From Streptomyces sp. CB02056 (GTDB lineage Bacteria > Actinomycetota > Actinomycetes > Streptomycetales > Streptomycetaceae): a stretch of 64,000 nt of DNA. Within the stretch, counting starts at the first letter, position 1, and each line of letters opens with the position of its first letter. The notes under the pieces were generated by a model, which had not been told where the DNA came from, searched no databases, and saw only the letters and a list, made by a program, of their open reading frames with translations. A program made the translations under genes and the position numbers. The stretch is taken from positions 1-64,000 of the forward strand of contig NZ_LIPD01000013.1 of NCBI RefSeq assembly GCF_001905545.1, written 5' to 3'. Below are positions 39,642 through 48,124 of this stretch, one piece after another.

Positions 39642-39680
39642 TGCCGTGCTCTGCCGTGCTCTGCCGTGCTCTGCCGTGCT
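39641..39680. repeat. Four perfect 10-bp tandem repeats
   Basis: CTGCCGTGCT occurs four times in a row with no mismatch. The array starts on the last base of the preceding terminator stem and ends 39 bp before the sigma factor start. It is a simple tandem expansion and a good candidate for strain variation in copy number. Confidence 0.9.
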
Positions 39681-39719
39681 CCGGCGGGAACCCGGCGGCC
39701 CGTGCGGACAGGTGGGGGT

Positions 39720-40352
39720 GTGGAACTGTCACAGCGGGCGCGATTGAGGAGCGGCGACCAGTGGGCGTTCGGGGAGCTGTTCGATGAGACGGCGGACGAT
39801 CTGTACCGGTACGCGGTGCGGGTGGTGGGGGACCGGGCCGTGGCGGAGGACGTCGTCCAGCTGACGTTCCTCGAAGCGTGGCGCCTGCGCGGCAGGCTGC
39901 GGGAGGACGACGGGCCGGTGCGGCCCTGGCTGTTCGGGATAGCCGCCCAGGTCCTGCGCAACACGACCCGGGCGGCCCGGCGGCACCGGGCGGCGCTGGC
40001 GCGGCTGCCCGACCGGGGCGTCCTGCCGGACTTCGCCGAGGAGTTGGCCGGGCGGCTCGACGACGACGCCCGGCTCGCCGCCGTGCGGCGGGCGCTGGGC
40101 GGGCTGCGGAAGGCGGAGCGCGAGGTGTTCGGCCTCTGCGTCCTGGCGGGCCTGGACTACGTGAGCGCGGCCGAGGCACTCGGGGTGCCGATCGGCACGG
40201 TGCGCTCCCGGCTCTCGCGCGCCCGCACCAAGCTGCGCGCGCTGGTGGACGAGGAGCTCCGGGGCGGGCGGGAACCCGCTCCGGACACCGGACAGGTACG
40301 GGGTGGCCGCACCGAAGCGGCCAGGTCGACGACACCGGGGAGGACCCGATGA
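39720..40352 (+). CDS. ECF-type RNA polymerase sigma factor
   Basis: A 210-residue ECF sigma factor. Region 2 covers about residues 10-75 (FGELFDETADDLYRYAVRVVGDRAVAEDVVQLTFLEAW and RPWLFGIAAQVLRN). Region 4 covers about 120-175 (LRKAEREVFGLCVLAGLDYVSAAEALGVPIGTVRSRLSRAR). The tail is Arg/Gly-rich. The GTG at 39720 follows a GGTGGGGG stretch at close spacing and is the likeliest start. The stop overlaps the next gene by 4 nt (ATGA), marking that product as its probable partner. Confidence 0.9.
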   Translation: MELSQRARLRSGDQWAFGELFDETADDLYRYAVRVVGDRAVAEDVVQLTFLEAWRLRGRLREDDGPVRPWLFGIAAQVLRNTTRAARRHRAALARLPDRGVLPDFAEELAGRLDDDARLAAVRRALGGLRKAEREVFGLCVLAGLDYVSAAEALGVPIGTVRSRLSRARTKLRALVDEELRGGREPAPDTGQVRGGRTEAARSTTPGRTR

Positions 40353-41287
40353 GTCCGATGAATCCGATGAACGAGGACGAACTGCTGCCACCGCCCACGG
40401 GACCGGGGCTCCCCGCCGACCGCCGGCGGCAGCTGCGGGGGCACCTGATGAGCGAGTTCGCGCGCGGGCCGGCGGCCGCGCCCCGGCGGAAGCGGCTCGG
40501 CTGGGTGGCCCTGCCCGCGCTGGCGGGCGGCCTGGCGCTGTCCCTGGTGCTAGTCGGCGGGCCGACCGAGCGGGGCGCCGACCCCACGCGGCCGGTCGCG
40601 GCCGTGGTCCTGGACCGCGCGGCGCGGGCCGCCGAACAGCAGCCCGCCCCGGCGGCGCGCGGGGACCAGTTCGTCTACGTGAAGAGCCTGGACGACTGGG
40701 CGAAGTCGCAGGGCGAGGCGCCGCAGACCCGGGAGCTCTGGACGTCCGTTGACGGCAGCAAGCGGGGACTGCTGCTCGTGGACGGGCACCTGCCGAACCC
40801 CGGAGGAAGCGACGAGCACGGGGAGGCCGAACCCGTGCCGAACGCCGGGAGGTTCGGCGGCTACGCCTACGTCGCCGCCCTGCCGACCGACCCGGATGCG
40901 CTGCTGGCCAGGATCCACGCGGACACCGAAGGCCACGGGCCCGGCCCCGACGAGGAGGCGTTCAGGACCGTCGGCGACCTCCTGCGCGACCAGATCGCCC
41001 CACCGGCCGTCAGCGCTGCGCTCTACCGGGCGGCCGCGAAGATCCCCGGCGTCAGGGTGGTCGACTCGGTGACCGACGCGGCAGGCCGCCCCGGCATCGC
41101 GGTCGCGCGCCGGGACAGCGGTGCGAGGGCCGAGGTCCAGTGGATCTTCGACAGCACCGACTACACCTACCTCGGCGAGCGCAGCGTCGCCGTCACCGAC
41201 GGCGCGACCTTCAGGAAGGGCGACATCACCAGCCAGATGGCCGTCCTCGCCCGCGCCGTCGTCGACCAGCCCGGCACCCGTCCCTGA
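40349..41287 (+). CDS. CU044_5270-family membrane protein
   Basis: A 312-residue protein with a cytosolic N-terminus of about 47 residues, one membrane segment at about 50-70 (LGWVALPALAGGLALSLVLVGG) and a large extracytoplasmic domain containing GDQFVYVKSLD and DSTDYTYLGERSVAVTDG. This is the CU044_5270 family, regularly encoded right after an ECF sigma factor and thought to act as its membrane anti-sigma or sensor. GGGGAGGA and the ATGA overlap with the sigma gene show coupling. Confidence 0.87.
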   Translation: MSPMNPMNEDELLPPPTGPGLPADRRRQLRGHLMSEFARGPAAAPRRKRLGWVALPALAGGLALSLVLVGGPTERGADPTRPVAAVVLDRAARAAEQQPAPAARGDQFVYVKSLDDWAKSQGEAPQTRELWTSVDGSKRGLLLVDGHLPNPGGSDEHGEAEPVPNAGRFGGYAYVAALPTDPDALLARIHADTEGHGPGPDEEAFRTVGDLLRDQIAPPAVSAALYRAAAKIPGVRVVDSVTDAAGRPGIAVARRDSGARAEVQWIFDSTDYTYLGERSVAVTDGATFRKGDITSQMAVLARAVVDQPGTRP

Positions 41288-41329
41288 GGAGAGGCGCGCT
41301 TCTGCAGGCGGCGATGGTGCGATGGAGGG

Positions 41330-42163
41330 TCAGCCGCCGACCGCCACGGCGGACGGCGACTGCCACCCCCGTAGGGCGGCGCGGGCGCGGGCGACGCCTC
41401 CGGGGGTGGCGGGCGCGCCGGTGCCGACGGCGACGGTTCTCGTGCCGAGGCCCGCGCAGGCGCGGCAGATGCCGGGGCGGGGCACCGGATCGTGGCAGCG
41501 GCCGCACTCGGCGTACGGCGTCGGTGGGGGCGCGGCTCGTTCCGGCGGCAGTTTCCGTTGCAGGCGGTCCCGGAGGATCGCCACCGGGGAGTGCATCGGC
41601 TGCGGCAGTCCGGGGAGCAGGGCGTGGGCCAACTCGGCTTCGTCGCAGCCCCGTTCCAGCCACTGTGTGACGAGTGGTGCCAGCGCGCGGGCCTCGGCCT
41701 CGCCGAGGCGCAGGCGGGGTTCGGGCCGGATCACCCGGAACAGGGTGGCCACGGCGGCCCGCGTCCGTTCATCCGGGAGGGTGGGTTCTTGTCCCGGGTC
41801 CTTTACGGGAGGGGTGACAGCGCGGCCGGAACTCCCTCCACCGGAGGCCGGGCGGGGGACAGTCGGTTCGGGCTGCGGGGTGTCGAAGACGTGGGCCTCG
41901 GACCGGACCGTCCCGTCGGGCATCCGGACCCTGTCGACCCGGTAGTACCCGGCGTCCTTCAGCTCCTTGAGGGCCCGTCGGACGGCGCCCCGCCCCTGCG
42001 GACTGCTGTCCGCCATCTGCCGCCCGTCCTCCCGCCACCCGTCGGGGCGGGAGAGCAGGTCGGCGAGGAGGCCACGAGCGGTGTAACTCAACCGCCGGTC
42101 CTGCAACAGGCCGTTCGGAAGCACGCTGAACGCGCGCGAATGAACGCTACGATGAATCCGCAT
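41330..42163 (-). CDS. Winged-helix protein with a C-terminal zinc ribbon
   Basis: A 277-residue protein. The N-terminal 100 residues look like a winged helix of the kind found in plasmid replication initiators (FSVLPNGLLQDRRLSYTARGLLADLLSRPDGW, then GAVRRALKELKDAGYYRVDRV). A Pro-rich linker follows, then a helical segment, and CGRCHDPVPRPGICRAC near residue 240 is a four-cysteine zinc ribbon. It probably binds DNA. The ATG at 42163 is preferred because the upstream frame is low-complexity. It converges on the CU044_5270 gene and lies downstream of the XRE regulator. Confidence 0.78.
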   Translation of the reverse strand: MRIHRSVHSRAFSVLPNGLLQDRRLSYTARGLLADLLSRPDGWREDGRQMADSSPQGRGAVRRALKELKDAGYYRVDRVRMPDGTVRSEAHVFDTPQPEPTVPRPASGGGSSGRAVTPPVKDPGQEPTLPDERTRAAVATLFRVIRPEPRLRLGEAEARALAPLVTQWLERGCDEAELAHALLPGLPQPMHSPVAILRDRLQRKLPPERAAPPPTPYAECGRCHDPVPRPGICRACAGLGTRTVAVGTGAPATPGGVARARAALRGWQSPSAVAVGG

Positions 42164-42335
42164 CTGGAGCTTCGTTCTCCTGGTGCCTGACCCCGGGGTG
42201 TTCCACCACCGCCGGGGTCTCCTATGTTCTGTTGATGATGCGGAAAGTAGCACAGCGACTACGAAGAGTGCGAACCGTTCGAGCGTGAAGCCCAAGCCCC
42301 CCGCGCCGAGTGCGCCCCCACGCCGGGCGAGGTGT

Positions 42336-42452
42336 TCAGGAGCACCGAGCGAGTCGATGCGGGCCGAGGTAGTAGGACAGGGCGGCGTGCGACGGCCCGT
42401 CCGGAACCCCGCCGCTCGTCAACAGCTTCACGCCCGGTTCGCCGCTGGTCAT
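42336..42452 (-). CDS. Small coupled ORF after the XRE regulator
   Basis: The ATG (42450-42452) overlaps the stop of the XRE regulator by 4 nt (ATGA), and a 38-residue frame runs to TGA 42336-42338. The peptide begins MTSGEPGVKLLTSGG and contains SHAALSYYLGP. Coupled small proteins after XRE regulators are common in streptomycetes, usually DUF397, but this one does not look like DUF397. It may be a real small protein or chance readthrough. Confidence 0.42.
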   Translation of the reverse strand: MTSGEPGVKLLTSGGVPDGPSHAALSYYLGPHRLARCS

Positions 42453-43816
42453 GCCCTGGTCTCCCGTACCGTTCGCGCCGGTCCTCGGCCGCCCGCCATG
42501 GGGCGGGCGCGTTCGAGGAGCCCGCGCACGTGGGGGTTGCGGCGGTGCGGCCGGGTCGCGGAGAGCATCGAGCGGAAGCGGTCGTCGGCCCGGCCGGACT
42601 GGATGGTCGGATAGTCGTCCAGGGCGAGGTGCCAGCTCTGGACAGCCTCTTCCAGCCGGCCGGCTCCGAGCTGCCACTCGGCGAGCATGGCGAGGGCGCG
42701 TACGCGGGACCCGCGGTACACCGGGGGGCGGAGCTTCTCGGAGTGCTGGAGCGCGCGGATCGCGCCATCGCGGTCGCCGAGCTCGTAGTTGACCTGGGCG
42801 ACGTGGTACGCGAGGGCGGCCGGATCGTAGCGGCCGACGACCTTCGCCTTCGACTCGGCCTGATCCATCGCGACTTCCGCTGTGCGCAGGTGGAGCAGGG
42901 CTCCGATCCTGTCCCCGGTCTGGGCGAGGGCGTGGGCCTGCTGGCCGGCGAGGAAGGCCCTCATGCGGGGACCGGCCTCCGGGGAAGCGGCCGAGGCGGC
43001 GTCCGCGAGCCGCAGGGCGCTGCTGCCGTGGCCGAGATTGACGGCTTGGACGCTCATGCCGCGCAGGGTGGTGCAGTAGGTGAGGTGGTCGCCCGCGTGC
43101 CCGGCCAGCTCCAGGGCCTTCAAGTAGTAGCGCTGGGCCAGGGAGTCGTGGCGTTCGTCCACGGCCATGTAGCCGGTCAGGTAGCAGTGGTCGGCGGCGG
43201 CCGACAGCATGGCCTTGCGGACGTCCTCACCGGCGTCCGCCCGCAGGTACGGGACGATCGTGTTGACCAGGAACGAGGCGGCCATCGGACGGGTCATCCG
43301 GCCGCCGAACTGGTCGTCCAGGTCGCTGATCCGCTCGGTCATCGCCGCGACCGCCTGGACCTCCGCCATGCCGATCCGCAGGTGGGGGTCGGTCCGCAGT
43401 CTCTCGAAGCGGCCCACCACGTCGGGCCAGCCGGGGATGGTGAGGGCCACCGAGTAGAGGCCGGCCGTGAGGATTCCGCGCCGGGACGGGTCCATATCGA
43501 GGCTCCCCAGGTCGATCAGCCCTGACACCGTATCCGTCGGCTGCTCAACAGGGGTAGGTGTCCCGCGGAATCCGGCCTCGACGGCGGTGATCGGCCGCTT
43601 GAGCCTCCGCGCCAGTGTCTCCAGGACGACCGGCAGGGCCTTCGCCGTAGGCGAGGTGCCGCTGAGCCAGTGGGAGACGGCCGAGGCGTCGTACTTCAGC
43701 CGCTGCCCGGTCTCGGTGCCGGTCCGGTTGACGGCCCGAGCCAAATCGCCGTTGCCCCAGGCGGCTTCGGCCATCAGTGAGGCGAGCCTGTGGTTCGGCC
43801 CACGGTCGGTTCGCAC
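42449..43816 (-). CDS. XRE-family regulator with TPR-like domain
   Basis: A 455-residue regulator. An N-terminal helix-turn-helix (about residues 5-65, NHRLASLMAEAAWGNGDLARAVNR to SAVSHWLSGTSPTAKALPVVLETLARRL) is followed by a long all-helical region with TPR-like repeats (for example AQRYYLKALELAGHAGDHL and LAYHVAQVNYELGDRDGAIRALQHSE). Such proteins probably sense a peptide or protein ligand. The GTG at 43816 follows AGGGGGAA. It is divergent from the RsbW-like ATPase, a pairing typical of streptomycete regulatory loci. Confidence 0.87.
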   Translation of the reverse strand: MRTDRGPNHRLASLMAEAAWGNGDLARAVNRTGTETGQRLKYDASAVSHWLSGTSPTAKALPVVLETLARRLKRPITAVEAGFRGTPTPVEQPTDTVSGLIDLGSLDMDPSRRGILTAGLYSVALTIPGWPDVVGRFERLRTDPHLRIGMAEVQAVAAMTERISDLDDQFGGRMTRPMAASFLVNTIVPYLRADAGEDVRKAMLSAAADHCYLTGYMAVDERHDSLAQRYYLKALELAGHAGDHLTYCTTLRGMSVQAVNLGHGSSALRLADAASAASPEAGPRMRAFLAGQQAHALAQTGDRIGALLHLRTAEVAMDQAESKAKVVGRYDPAALAYHVAQVNYELGDRDGAIRALQHSEKLRPPVYRGSRVRALAMLAEWQLGAGRLEEAVQSWHLALDDYPTIQSGRADDRFRSMLSATRPHRRNPHVRGLLERARPMAGGRGPARTVRETRA

Positions 43817-43973
43817 GACAGTTCCCCCTGGCAGGTGGGTTTCAAGGGTTTCAACGTCCGGGCGCGCCCCGACCATAGCCGACCGCAGGGCATGGATGTT
43901 GACTGTTCGTCATCGGCCAATCACCAGCCGTGGTGCGAATGGTCCCGTCCGCGTTCCCCTTCGAGGTGCCCCC

Positions 43974-44396
43974 ATGCTGATGTCCCGCCGCCCGCGCATG
44001 TTCGTCGCACGCCTCGACGCGCGGACCGAATCCGCTCCCCTGGCCCGGTACTTGCTCCGGGCTTTCCTCTCCGGGCTGCCCTCCGGGGACCGCTACCGCG
44101 ACACCGCCGAACTGCTCCTCGGCGAGCTCTTCGCCAATGCCGTCCTGCATTCCGACGCCCCCGACGACCGCCACATCGAGGTCCGCTTCGCTCTCACCGG
44201 CTCCCGCTTGCGCCTCGAAGTCCACGATGCGGGCACCGGACGGCCGATCCTCCGGACCGCCGTCCCCGACGATGAGAAGGGGCGCGGTCTGTTCCTTGTC
44301 GACGAACTTGCCGAACGGTGGGGTTGCGCCGCCCGCCCTTGTGGTATCGGCAAGTTCGTCTGGGCCCATATCGCCCCCGTCACCACCCTCGCCTGA
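43974..44396 (+). CDS. RsbW-like ATP-binding protein
   Basis: A 140-residue protein made of one HATPase_c_2 domain. The N box is GELFANAVLHSDAP, the G1 box VHDAGTGRP and the G2 region GRGLFLVDELAERWG. Proteins of this kind are anti-sigma-factor kinases or their relatives and are very abundant in streptomycetes. The ATG at 43974 has GAGG (43963-43966) upstream. It is divergent from the XRE regulator and is followed after 14 nt by an unknown gene. Confidence 0.87.
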   Translation: MLMSRRPRMFVARLDARTESAPLARYLLRAFLSGLPSGDRYRDTAELLLGELFANAVLHSDAPDDRHIEVRFALTGSRLRLEVHDAGTGRPILRTAVPDDEKGRGLFLVDELAERWGCAARPCGIGKFVWAHIAPVTTLA

Positions 44397-44410
44397 GAGC
44401 CGCTTCTTCC

Positions 44411-44962
44411 ATGAACCTCGTCACCCTCGCCCGGCACACCCTCTCCCGTGGGGCCACCCCGGCCGCGACCTACGCCCTCCTGGCCCGCCTCGGCCACCCG
44501 CCCCTGCCCGTCGCGCGCGCCGTCTGCCTCGCCCTCGACATCCCCCACGCCGAAACCACCCGCCGCCTGGCCGAGTGCTACGACGCCCTCCTCGCCGACC
44601 CCCGCCCCGACACCGAGACCGACACCGGCGAACTCCTCGAAGCCCTCGGCGTCTTCGACGTCCCCAAGTCGCTCACCGACACCGAACTCGCCGTCGTCGA
44701 ACACTTCCTCGTCGCCATCGACGCCATGGGCGGCATCCGACCGGGCCACCACCACGGCCTCCAACGCTGGTTCACCACCGGCAACCTCATCTCCGCGTAC
44801 CTCTCCCTCGCCGCCGCGCATCCCCTTCCCCGCACCGGCGACCCCGCCCTCTACTGGACCACCCTCGTCACGGCCGGCGAACTCCTCGCCACCACGCTCC
44901 CCTCCGACCGCCGCATCACCTACGCCCTCACCCGCTGCCGCGCCCGCGCAACCCACCCGTAA
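44411..44962 (+). CDS. Hypothetical helical protein
   Basis: A 183-residue protein of unknown family. The sequence looks all-helical, with an N-terminal ARHTLSRGATPAATYALLARLGHPPLPVARAVCLALDI, an acidic middle (PDTETDTGELLEAL) and a central AVVEHFLVAIDAMGG. It shows no signal peptide, membrane segment or recognised motif. It starts 14 nt after the RsbW-like gene and is probably co-transcribed with it. Its codon use is strongly C-ending, as in its neighbours. A perfect 15-bp hairpin begins right after its stop codon. Confidence 0.72.
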   Translation: MNLVTLARHTLSRGATPAATYALLARLGHPPLPVARAVCLALDIPHAETTRRLAECYDALLADPRPDTETDTGELLEALGVFDVPKSLTDTELAVVEHFLVAIDAMGGIRPGHHHGLQRWFTTGNLISAYLSLAAAHPLPRTGDPALYWTTLVTAGELLATTLPSDRRITYALTRCRARATHP

Positions 44963-45050
44963 GCGCGAGAAGTCGGCCCGGCCGACTTCTCGCGCAGGAG
45001 TGGCCCGGCGCCGCTTCGGCAAGGCCGAAGCGGCGGCGGATGACGGGGTG
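44963..45050. repeat. Double-hairpin unit, copy 1
   Basis: The first hairpin has GCGCGAGAAGTCGGC (44963-44977) paired perfectly with 44981-44995. The second has CGCCGCTTCGGC (45009-45020) paired perfectly with 45024-45035. GGAGTGG (44997-45003) lies between them and GGGGTG (45045-45050) follows. The same order of elements recurs about 211 bp downstream. The first hairpin abuts the stop codon of the unknown gene and may serve as its terminator. Confidence 0.8.
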
Positions 45051-45167
45051 AAGTGAGTGCTGCTCGGCGGCGGTTCCGGCGGCCCGGCCCTTCTCGGTCG
45101 GGCCCGCCTGGGCCTTGTCGTCCTGGCGGGCGGGCGACCTGCGGCGAGGAGCGCGGCGGTTGTGGCT

Positions 45168-45262
45168 CTCCCCGCACAGGAAGTCGACCTGACGACTTCC
45201 GGTGCGGGGAGTGGTGCCTGATGCCGTTGCCGCTTCGGGTCGGCCGAAGCGGCAACGGGGTG
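45168..45262. repeat. Double-hairpin unit, copy 2
   Basis: The first hairpin spans 45168-45211 with core GAAGTCG and CGACTTC, extended by a 10-bp GC stem after one A/G mismatch. The second spans 45224-45258 with CCGTTGCCGCTTCGG and its complement. GGAGTGG (45208-45214) and GGGGTG (45257-45262) keep the same relative places as in copy 1. Stem bases differ between copies while pairing is kept. It lies just before the 3' end of the convergent FHA-FtsK gene. Confidence 0.8.
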
Positions 45263-45286
45263 CGAGGCGAGGTGGCCCCGGAGGGG

Positions 45287-48124
45287 TCAGCGGGCGGCGG
45301 CGCGTTGGAGGGCGCTGGCGAGGAGGGCGAGGTCGGTGGGGCCGTTGCCGAGTTCGCGGACGGGCCGGCGGGCCGGCGGGGCGCCGAGCTGGAGCGGGTC
45401 TATCGCGACGACGGTGGGCCGCAGGGTGGCGGTGCGCGGGATGCGGCCGCTGATCCGGGCGGTCTGGAAGGCGGTGACGCCGCCGTCCGGGAGGCGGAGG
45501 TAGCCGCGGCCGGGGGTGTCCTCGGGCAGGGCGGCCGCGTCGCCGAGGTGGATCAGCAGGTCGGAGTCGGCCGGGTCCTCGGTGCGCAGGGCGATCCGCA
45601 GCAGCGCGGCCTCGTCCACCTCGGTGCCGGCGCTCTCCTCCGGGCGGCCGGTGGCGACGGCGAGGTGGACGCCGAGCGGTCCGCCGCGGCGGGCGACGGC
45701 GGCCAGCGCGCGGGCGAGCGGGCGGCCGGCGGCGGAGGTGGGGGAGAGCAGGGCGTCGTAGTCGTCGACGACGACGACCAGCCGGGCGGGGGGAGCGGCG
45801 GGGCCGGTCGGGCGGGGGCCCTCCGCGCTGCGCGGCGGGATGATCCGGGGCGTGGTGGCCGCTCCGCCGCCGACGGCGGCGGGCACCGGGACCTTGGGGT
45901 GCTCGGCGTCCGCCTCCGGCCCGTCCAGGCTCTGCCCGTCCAGGATCCGGGCGGCGTGCCAGGAGGCGAAGTCCAGCCCGTCGAACAGCCGTTCCCGCAG
46001 GGTGAGTTCGTCCTCCAGCGCCTCGGCCGCGAGCAGGGCGGCGCGCGGGTCGGCGGCGGCGTTCACCCGGCCGCTGACGTGCGGCAGCTCGGTGCAGCCG
46101 TCCAGTCCGTCCTGGCCGTCCGAGGTGGCCCGGCCCTCGATGATCGTGACGGCGAGCCGCCCGGGCCGCTCGGAGACGGCGAGCGAGGCGACCAGGGTGC
46201 GCAGCAGCTCGGTCTTGCCGGAGCCGCGGGCGCCGCCGATCAGCAGGTGCGGGCCGCCCGGGTCGGGGGAGGGGACGGTGAGTTCGGGGTCGGCGAGGTC
46301 GAGGGTGCAGAGCTCGTCCCGGGTGGTGCCGAGCAGGGCGGTGGCGGCGCCGATGCCGCCGGCGTGGGCGTCCCAGCGGGCGGACAGCTTGGCCGGGGTG
46401 ACGGTGTCGAGCTGCAGCAGGTCGAGCAGCCGCAGCACGTCGGGCAGCGGGCCGCGGGCGGCCGGGGTGGCCTCGCGCAGCGGGGCGAGGACCCGGGCGA
46501 GCCGTTCGGCCCAGGCGTCCGAGACGGCGTCCAGCGAGACCTCGTGGAGGGTCTCCCGGCCGCGGGCGACCGGCCGGGACAGCGACAGCTGGGTGCCGAC
46601 CTCGCCGGTGATCAGGGCGGTGGCGCCGAGGCCCCGGGGGAGCAGTTCGGGCTGCTCGGCGAGGCAGATCGGGAAGATGCCGACCGCCGGGCCCTGGCGC
46701 AGCAGCAGGTCGAGCGCCTGCCGGGCGGCCTCGGTGGCCGGGCGGCCGTCGACCACGACCACGGTGGCGGGGTGGCCGCCGAGGCCGCTGGGGCCGCTGA
46801 GCCGGGCGGTGAGCTCGGTCAGCCGGGCGGTGGCCTGTTCGTCGTCGAGGCCGATCAGCAGCCGGCAGTCCTGGCCGTCGACCGGGCGCAGGTGGGGCAG
46901 CCACAGGGCCCAGGCCCAGGTGTCGACGCGGTCCTCGGCGGCGCGGGCCGGGTCGGCGTCGACCACGACCAGGCTCAGCCCGGTCGGCGGGTGCAGCGCG
47001 GCGAGCTGGGCGACGACGGCGCGGGTGAGCGCGTCCAGGCGCTCGCGCGGGCCGCTGAGGCCGAGGCTGCCGGCGGTCTGCAGGTCGAGGGTGACCGGGA
47101 CGGCGGGCAGCATGGTGCCGGGCGTGGTGCCGGGGCCGCCGGGGCGGTCGGCGGTGCCGAGCCGCAGGGTGAGCGCGTCGGGGTGGCCGGGGCCGCGCTC
47201 CCAGAGCCGGGGGCCGGGGCCGACGGCGTTGAGCAGCAGGGTGGCGAGGTCGGGCCAGCGTTCGCGCTGGGCGGCGGTCTGGCGCAGCCGCACCGCGGCG
47301 TGGTGGCGCTCGGCGCTCTCCTGACCGGGCGGTTCGGCGGCGCGGCCGGGCAGCAGGGAGAACAGGCCGCGGCCGCGGCCGGGCGCGGGTTCGGGGGCGG
47401 CGGGCGGCTCGACCACGGGCGGTGCGGGCCGGACCGGCCCGGGGGCGGCGAGCTGGAGGTGGCCGTGGCCGTCCGGCAGGGCGGCGCGGACGGCTCCGGT
47501 GGCCTCGGCCGGGTCGGGGGCGGTCACCTGGAGGGTGGACTCGCCGATCCGCAGCACGGCGCCGGGCTCCAGTGGGACGGCGGCCTCCGGCGGGACGGGC
47601 GGGACGAGCCGGCCGTCCAGGGCGGTGCCGTTGGTGGAGCCGAGGTCGCGTACGGAGATCCGGCCGTCCTCGGCGAGGTGCAGGGAGAGGTGCAGCCGGG
47701 AGACGTCCGGGTCGTCGAGCGGGACGTCGGCCTCGGCGGAGCGGCCGATCCGGATCTCCCGGCCGTGCAGCCGGTGCACGCCGCCGGCGTCGGGGCCGCC
47801 GACCACCCGCAGTTCGGCGGCGGCGGGGGCGTCGTCGGGGTCGTCGGCGGTCGGGTCGGGCTCGTTCAGGCTGAGGACGGCGCCGTCGAGCAGCGGGGGG
47901 TGGCCGAGCAGGGTGTGCTCGTCGACCCGGTGCGCCCCGGCGTACAGGTGTACGTGGGTGGCGGCCCGCGGCCCGCGCACGCCCACGGCACCCGCGAGCG
48001 CGCCCGCGATGGCGCCGAGTGCGGTGCCGACGGGCGCGGTCACCAGCACGTCCACGTAGGGAATGGCGGAGCCGGCGGCGGACGGGCCGCTGCGCGGTCG
48101 GAGGACGGTCAGCCGGATCTGCAT
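45287..48124 (-). CDS. FHA-domain FtsK/SpoIIIE-type ATPase
   Basis: A 945-residue protein. The first 100 residues are hydrophobic and ubiquitin-like in pattern. The FHA domain (about 105-185) keeps IGRSAEADVPLDDPDVSRLHL and STNGT for phosphothreonine binding. After a Pro-rich linker and a large alpha/beta region, the FtsK-type motor has Walker A GGARGSGKTELLRTL near residue 630 and Walker B LVVVVDDYDALL. The architecture recalls EccC-type secretion ATPases, but no ESX genes are present. The divergent neighbours are two Ser/Thr kinases, which could supply the phosphothreonine ligand. Confidence 0.87.
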   Translation of the reverse strand: MQIRLTVLRPRSGPSAAGSAIPYVDVLVTAPVGTALGAIAGALAGAVGVRGPRAATHVHLYAGAHRVDEHTLLGHPPLLDGAVLSLNEPDPTADDPDDAPAAAELRVVGGPDAGGVHRLHGREIRIGRSAEADVPLDDPDVSRLHLSLHLAEDGRISVRDLGSTNGTALDGRLVPPVPPEAAVPLEPGAVLRIGESTLQVTAPDPAEATGAVRAALPDGHGHLQLAAPGPVRPAPPVVEPPAAPEPAPGRGRGLFSLLPGRAAEPPGQESAERHHAAVRLRQTAAQRERWPDLATLLLNAVGPGPRLWERGPGHPDALTLRLGTADRPGGPGTTPGTMLPAVPVTLDLQTAGSLGLSGPRERLDALTRAVVAQLAALHPPTGLSLVVVDADPARAAEDRVDTWAWALWLPHLRPVDGQDCRLLIGLDDEQATARLTELTARLSGPSGLGGHPATVVVVDGRPATEAARQALDLLLRQGPAVGIFPICLAEQPELLPRGLGATALITGEVGTQLSLSRPVARGRETLHEVSLDAVSDAWAERLARVLAPLREATPAARGPLPDVLRLLDLLQLDTVTPAKLSARWDAHAGGIGAATALLGTTRDELCTLDLADPELTVPSPDPGGPHLLIGGARGSGKTELLRTLVASLAVSERPGRLAVTIIEGRATSDGQDGLDGCTELPHVSGRVNAAADPRAALLAAEALEDELTLRERLFDGLDFASWHAARILDGQSLDGPEADAEHPKVPVPAAVGGGAATTPRIIPPRSAEGPRPTGPAAPPARLVVVVDDYDALLSPTSAAGRPLARALAAVARRGGPLGVHLAVATGRPEESAGTEVDEAALLRIALRTEDPADSDLLIHLGDAAALPEDTPGRGYLRLPDGGVTAFQTARISGRIPRTATLRPTVVAIDPLQLGAPPARRPVRELGNGPTDLALLASALQRAAAR

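Noticed and set aside
39686..39719. GGGAAC as an ECF-type -35 before the second sigma factor
   Set aside because: No CGTC or CGTT-type -10 occurs at 16-18 nt, so autoregulation cannot be supported from the sequence.
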